Below are positions 61,770 to 64,000 of a DNA stretch of 64,000 bases, piece by piece. This DNA comes from Pseudomonadota bacterium. GTDB taxonomy: Bacteria > Pseudomonadota > Gammaproteobacteria > Steroidobacterales > Steroidobacteraceae. Location: assembly GCA_021777555.1 (NCBI GenBank), contig JAJYDK010000003.1, forward strand, positions 62,001-126,000. The letters run 5' to 3'. The translations under genes were made by a program, and so were the position numbers. The notes beneath the pieces were generated by a model that was not told where the DNA came from, did not search any database, and was given only the letters and a program-made list of their open reading frames with translations. Numbering within the stretch: the first letter of the stretch is position 1; each line of letters starts with the position of its first letter.

Positions 61770-64000
61770 TCAGAAGCGGTACTCGTAAGTCACGCCATAT
61801 CGCCGCGGCAGAGCCCGCCAGAGGAATCCTCCGGGGGAGAACTCCGCGTTGTAGATCGTATCGGTCAGGTTCTTCGACCAGAGCGTCAGCGACCATCGGT
61901 CGCCTTCCAGACCGAGCCGCAGGTTCAGCAGCGGGACCGGGTTACGCGAGGTGGAATCGTAGGGGTCCCACCAGGTGCGCCCGATCTCGTGGAAGTCGAG
62001 ACGCACCATCCCGGCGAGTCCGTTCCCGAGCGGCTGGCGGTACATCCCGCCTGCGTTGATCGTGTCGCGGCTGACCAGCGGCGCCTGGTTGCCGAGGACG
62101 GTCGGATCAGCCATGGCCGTGATCCTGCTGTCAGTGTATCCGTAGCCGGCATACAGCTCCATCCGGTCGGTCGGCCGGAGGGTCAGCTGGACCTCCGCGC
62201 CCTTGTAGGTGGCGTTCAGATTGCCGAGGTTCTGGGTCGAGTTTGCGGCAAGATAGACGAAGAAATACCCGTTCTTCGAGTGCGTGTGGAACACGTCCGC
62301 GTCAACGCTAAGGCGGTGATGGAACATGTCACCCTTGACGCCGACCTCGTACGTATCAGCGATCTCGGCCGCGAACGTGTCACCGACGCCCAGAATATGG
62401 CTCGCCTTGGCCACAGCCGCCACTCCCGTCTGGTTGAAGCCGCCGCTGCGGAAGCCGCGGCTCCAGTCCGCGTACATCGTCCAGTCGGCGTTCGGCTGGT
62501 ACCGCAGCGTGAACTTCGGCTGCCACGCGTCCCAGGTGTGCTTGCGCACCTCACCGGTGTAGGCCGCCGGATCGGGCAGGAACTGCTGCGGCGTGCGGGT
62601 GGTGTCACTTTCGGTGTCGGAGTCGTAGCGTGCCGCCGCATCGAACTGCCACTGTTTCGACAGCGTGTAGGTCGCGTCGCCGTACCATGCCCAGGCGTTG
62701 CTGTTCTGGAAGTCCGCGAGGAATGTCACGTTCGTGTTGGTTGCGAAGGGATTGGCCGGGTTGACGATGGGGTTCTCGTAGACCGCGGGGACGCCGAGAC
62801 CCCGATCGACGATGTTGTCCGTGGAGATGAAGCGCTCCTTGTGCAGGAAGTACAAGCCGGTGATCCACCTGAACGGACTGTCCGACGGCGAGGTGAAGCG
62901 CACATCCTCGCTCCACGTGTGCACGCGGACGAACTGGCTCTGGCTCTCGTCGAAGGGGCCGCCGAGAGAGGCCGGGATTCCGGCGAAGAAATAGTTGTAT
63001 CCGATCGAGGTAGTGATCGGCCGGAAGTCGTAGGCATCGCCAGTATCGATTTCCTTCGTCTGATTGTAATCCGTGATCGAGCGGAACGTGCCGTATCCCG
63101 GGGCGTAATCCAGCTTCAGAGCGCTGTCCAGGATGTCGCGGTGGTCCATTCCCAGGTTGTTGGTCTGTATCGGGCTGGTGACGTCGTTCGCATTCGGCGG
63201 AGTCGTGAAGCTCGCGAAGGGATTTGCCTCATTGTTGCGCGGAATGACGAAATAGTACGCGGTCGTCTGCACCCGGTCGTAGAAGAGGCGCCAGTCCGCG
63301 GTGACCCGGTCGTTGGGCGTCCAGAGCAGTCGCAGCCTGCCGGAATAATCCCGGTAGGGGTCGGCTTTGCGATGCAGATAGGTATTCTCGAGGTAGCCGC
63401 TGGTGTTGTAGACATCGAGCCCCGCGCGGTACAGCAGCGTGCCGCTCGAGTTGAGGGGACCGGTCACGGTGGAGTCCGCACGCTCGGACGGTCCGTTGCC
63501 GAGCCCGAGCCGGACCCGGCCCCCGAATTTCTTGGAGGGCGGGACCGTGTGGATGATGATTGCCCCAGCAATCGCGTCGCGGCCGTAGAGCGCTCCCTGG
63601 GGACCCTTCAGCACTTCGATCTGCTGAATGTCGTTGAGCTGCGTGGCGAACTCCTCCGGATCGGTCTCCTGGACACCGTCCACGATCACGGCGACGGATG
63701 GCTCGCTGTTGCGCGCCTGGGAGATGCCACGGAGGGTGACGAAGGCATTGCCGACGTTCTGTGTCTCCACCAGCGTCATGTTCGGCACCATCGCGATGAA
63801 GCTTTGCGGGCTATCGATGCCCGCCGAGCGGATTGCCTCCCGGGTAAATACGCTCTCAGTGATCGGCACGTTGTGGACCAGCTCCTTGCGCTCGCGTGCC
63901 GTCACGACGACCTCGTGGAGAATGGCGGTTTGGGCAAAGGCCGGAGCGGCGATGACCTCCGGCAACACCAGAGTCGCCGCCAATACCCATGCATTCGATT
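61770..64000 (-). CDS. TonB-dependent receptor, N-terminus cut by window edge
   Basis: At least 737 residues. The mature part begins after an export signal ending AFAQ with TonB-box-like ILHEVVVTARERKE. Plug motifs are FVTLRGISQARNSEPSVAVIVDGV and QQIEVLKGPQGALYGRDAIAGAIIIHT. The barrel ends in YGVTYEYRF with terminal Phe. The plug with a GRDAIAGAI pattern is typical of the large FecA/FyuA-like receptor groups of sphingomonads and gammaproteobacteria with unknown ligands. The frame is open to the right edge, so the true start may lie beyond it. Its terminator is at 61.6 kb. Confidence 0.9.
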   Translation of the reverse strand, partial: SNAWVLAATLVLPEVIAAPAFAQTAILHEVVVTARERKELVHNVPITESVFTREAIRSAGIDSPQSFIAMVPNMTLVETQNVGNAFVTLRGISQARNSEPSVAVIVDGVQETDPEEFATQLNDIQQIEVLKGPQGALYGRDAIAGAIIIHTVPPSKKFGGRVRLGLGNGPSERADSTVTGPLNSSGTLLYRAGLDVYNTSGYLENTYLHRKADPYRDYSGRLRLLWTPNDRVTADWRLFYDRVQTTAYYFVIPRNNEANPFASFTTPPNANDVTSPIQTNNLGMDHRDILDSALKLDYAPGYGTFRSITDYNQTKEIDTGDAYDFRPITTSIGYNYFFAGIPASLGGPFDESQSQFVRVHTWSEDVRFTSPSDSPFRWITGLYFLHKERFISTDNIVDRGLGVPAVYENPIVNPANPFATNTNVTFLADFQNSNAWAWYGDATYTLSKQWQFDAAARYDSDTESDTTRTPQQFLPDPAAYTGEVRKHTWDAWQPKFTLRYQPNADWTMYADWSRGFRSGGFNQTGVAAVAKASHILGVGDTFAAEIADTYEVGVKGDMFHHRLSVDADVFHTHSKNGYFFVYLAANSTQNLGNLNATYKGAEVQLTLRPTDRMELYAGYGYTDSRITAMADPTVLGNQAPLVSRDTINAGGMYRQPLGNGLAGMVRLDFHEIGRTWWDPYDSTSRNPVPLLNLRLGLEGDRWSLTLWSKNLTDTIYNAEFSPGGFLWRALPRRYGVTYEYRF

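Noticed and set aside
61651-61896. 81-codon minus-strand ORF
   Set aside because: Half of it is an out-of-frame reading of the receptor C-terminus, and no start signal is present.

Overview
The window is GC-rich (about two thirds G+C by eye) bacterial chromosome, packed with genes on both strands. It carries four TonB-dependent outer-membrane receptors, an RND efflux pump, TypA, ProBA, a molybdenum-cofactor (Moco) gene block and a cobalamin riboswitch. This suits a free-living aerobic gammaproteobacterium of the Xanthomonadales/Nevskiales/Steroidobacter kind. The genus cannot be fixed from this sequence alone.

Layout. 1-4.45 kb: RND pump (permease cut by the left edge, plus a lipoprotein adaptor) divergent from a MarR regulator. 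4.4-13.9 kb: a sugar-related island with a periplasmic trehalase, a divergent (alpha/alpha)6 glycosidase, two Fe(II)/2-oxoglutarate oxygenases and a TonB receptor. The trehalase and receptor promoters share an almost identical operator/promoter block. 14.0-19.6 kb: typA, a PYROXD2-like flavoprotein and an ABC exporter. 19.7-36.8 kb: a large quaternary-amine (carnitine/gamma-butyrobetaine type) locus. It encodes an acyl-CoA dehydrogenase, a CaiD-like hydratase, an ADP-forming-type CoA ligase, an MttB-family methyltransferase, a BetI-like regulator, an NCS1 permease, a carnitine dehydrogenase-thioesterase fusion, a TetR regulator, and a run of BKACE, thioesterase, exported hydrolase, TonB receptor and beta-helix protein. 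Four promoters in this locus carry the same AT-rich inverted repeat, TATTAT-N7-ATAATA.

37-43 kb: glgB, a glycerophosphodiesterase, a ferredoxin-NADP reductase-like flavoprotein and tesB. 43.4-45.9 kb: a cobalamin riboswitch leading into a BtuB-like receptor. 46-49.4 kb: a membrane protein, a GlcD/D2HGDH-like FAD oxidase, a VIT1/CCC1 transporter and a very acidic small protein. 49.5-57.2 kb: proBA, then a Moco cluster with two unusual fusions (MoaE-MoeB-rhodanese and MobA-MoaD) plus moaC, moaA and moeA. 57.2-59.2 kb: a small exported protein and an amino-acid permease. 59.2-61.7 kb: tRNA-Arg(TCG), insertion-sequence remnants, an XRE-cupin regulator and a gene-poor stretch. 61.8-64 kb: a fourth TonB receptor, cut by the right edge.

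How the genes work together (inference). The most interesting system is the carnitine-type regulon. It seems to couple CoA-dependent and dehydrogenase/BKACE routes with demethylation by a corrinoid methyltransferase. It also appears to include its own outer-membrane receptor and an exported hydrolase, which would fit scavenging of carnitine conjugates or esters. The B12 riboswitch and receptor could supply the corrinoid the methyltransferase would need, but its corrinoid protein partner is not in the window.
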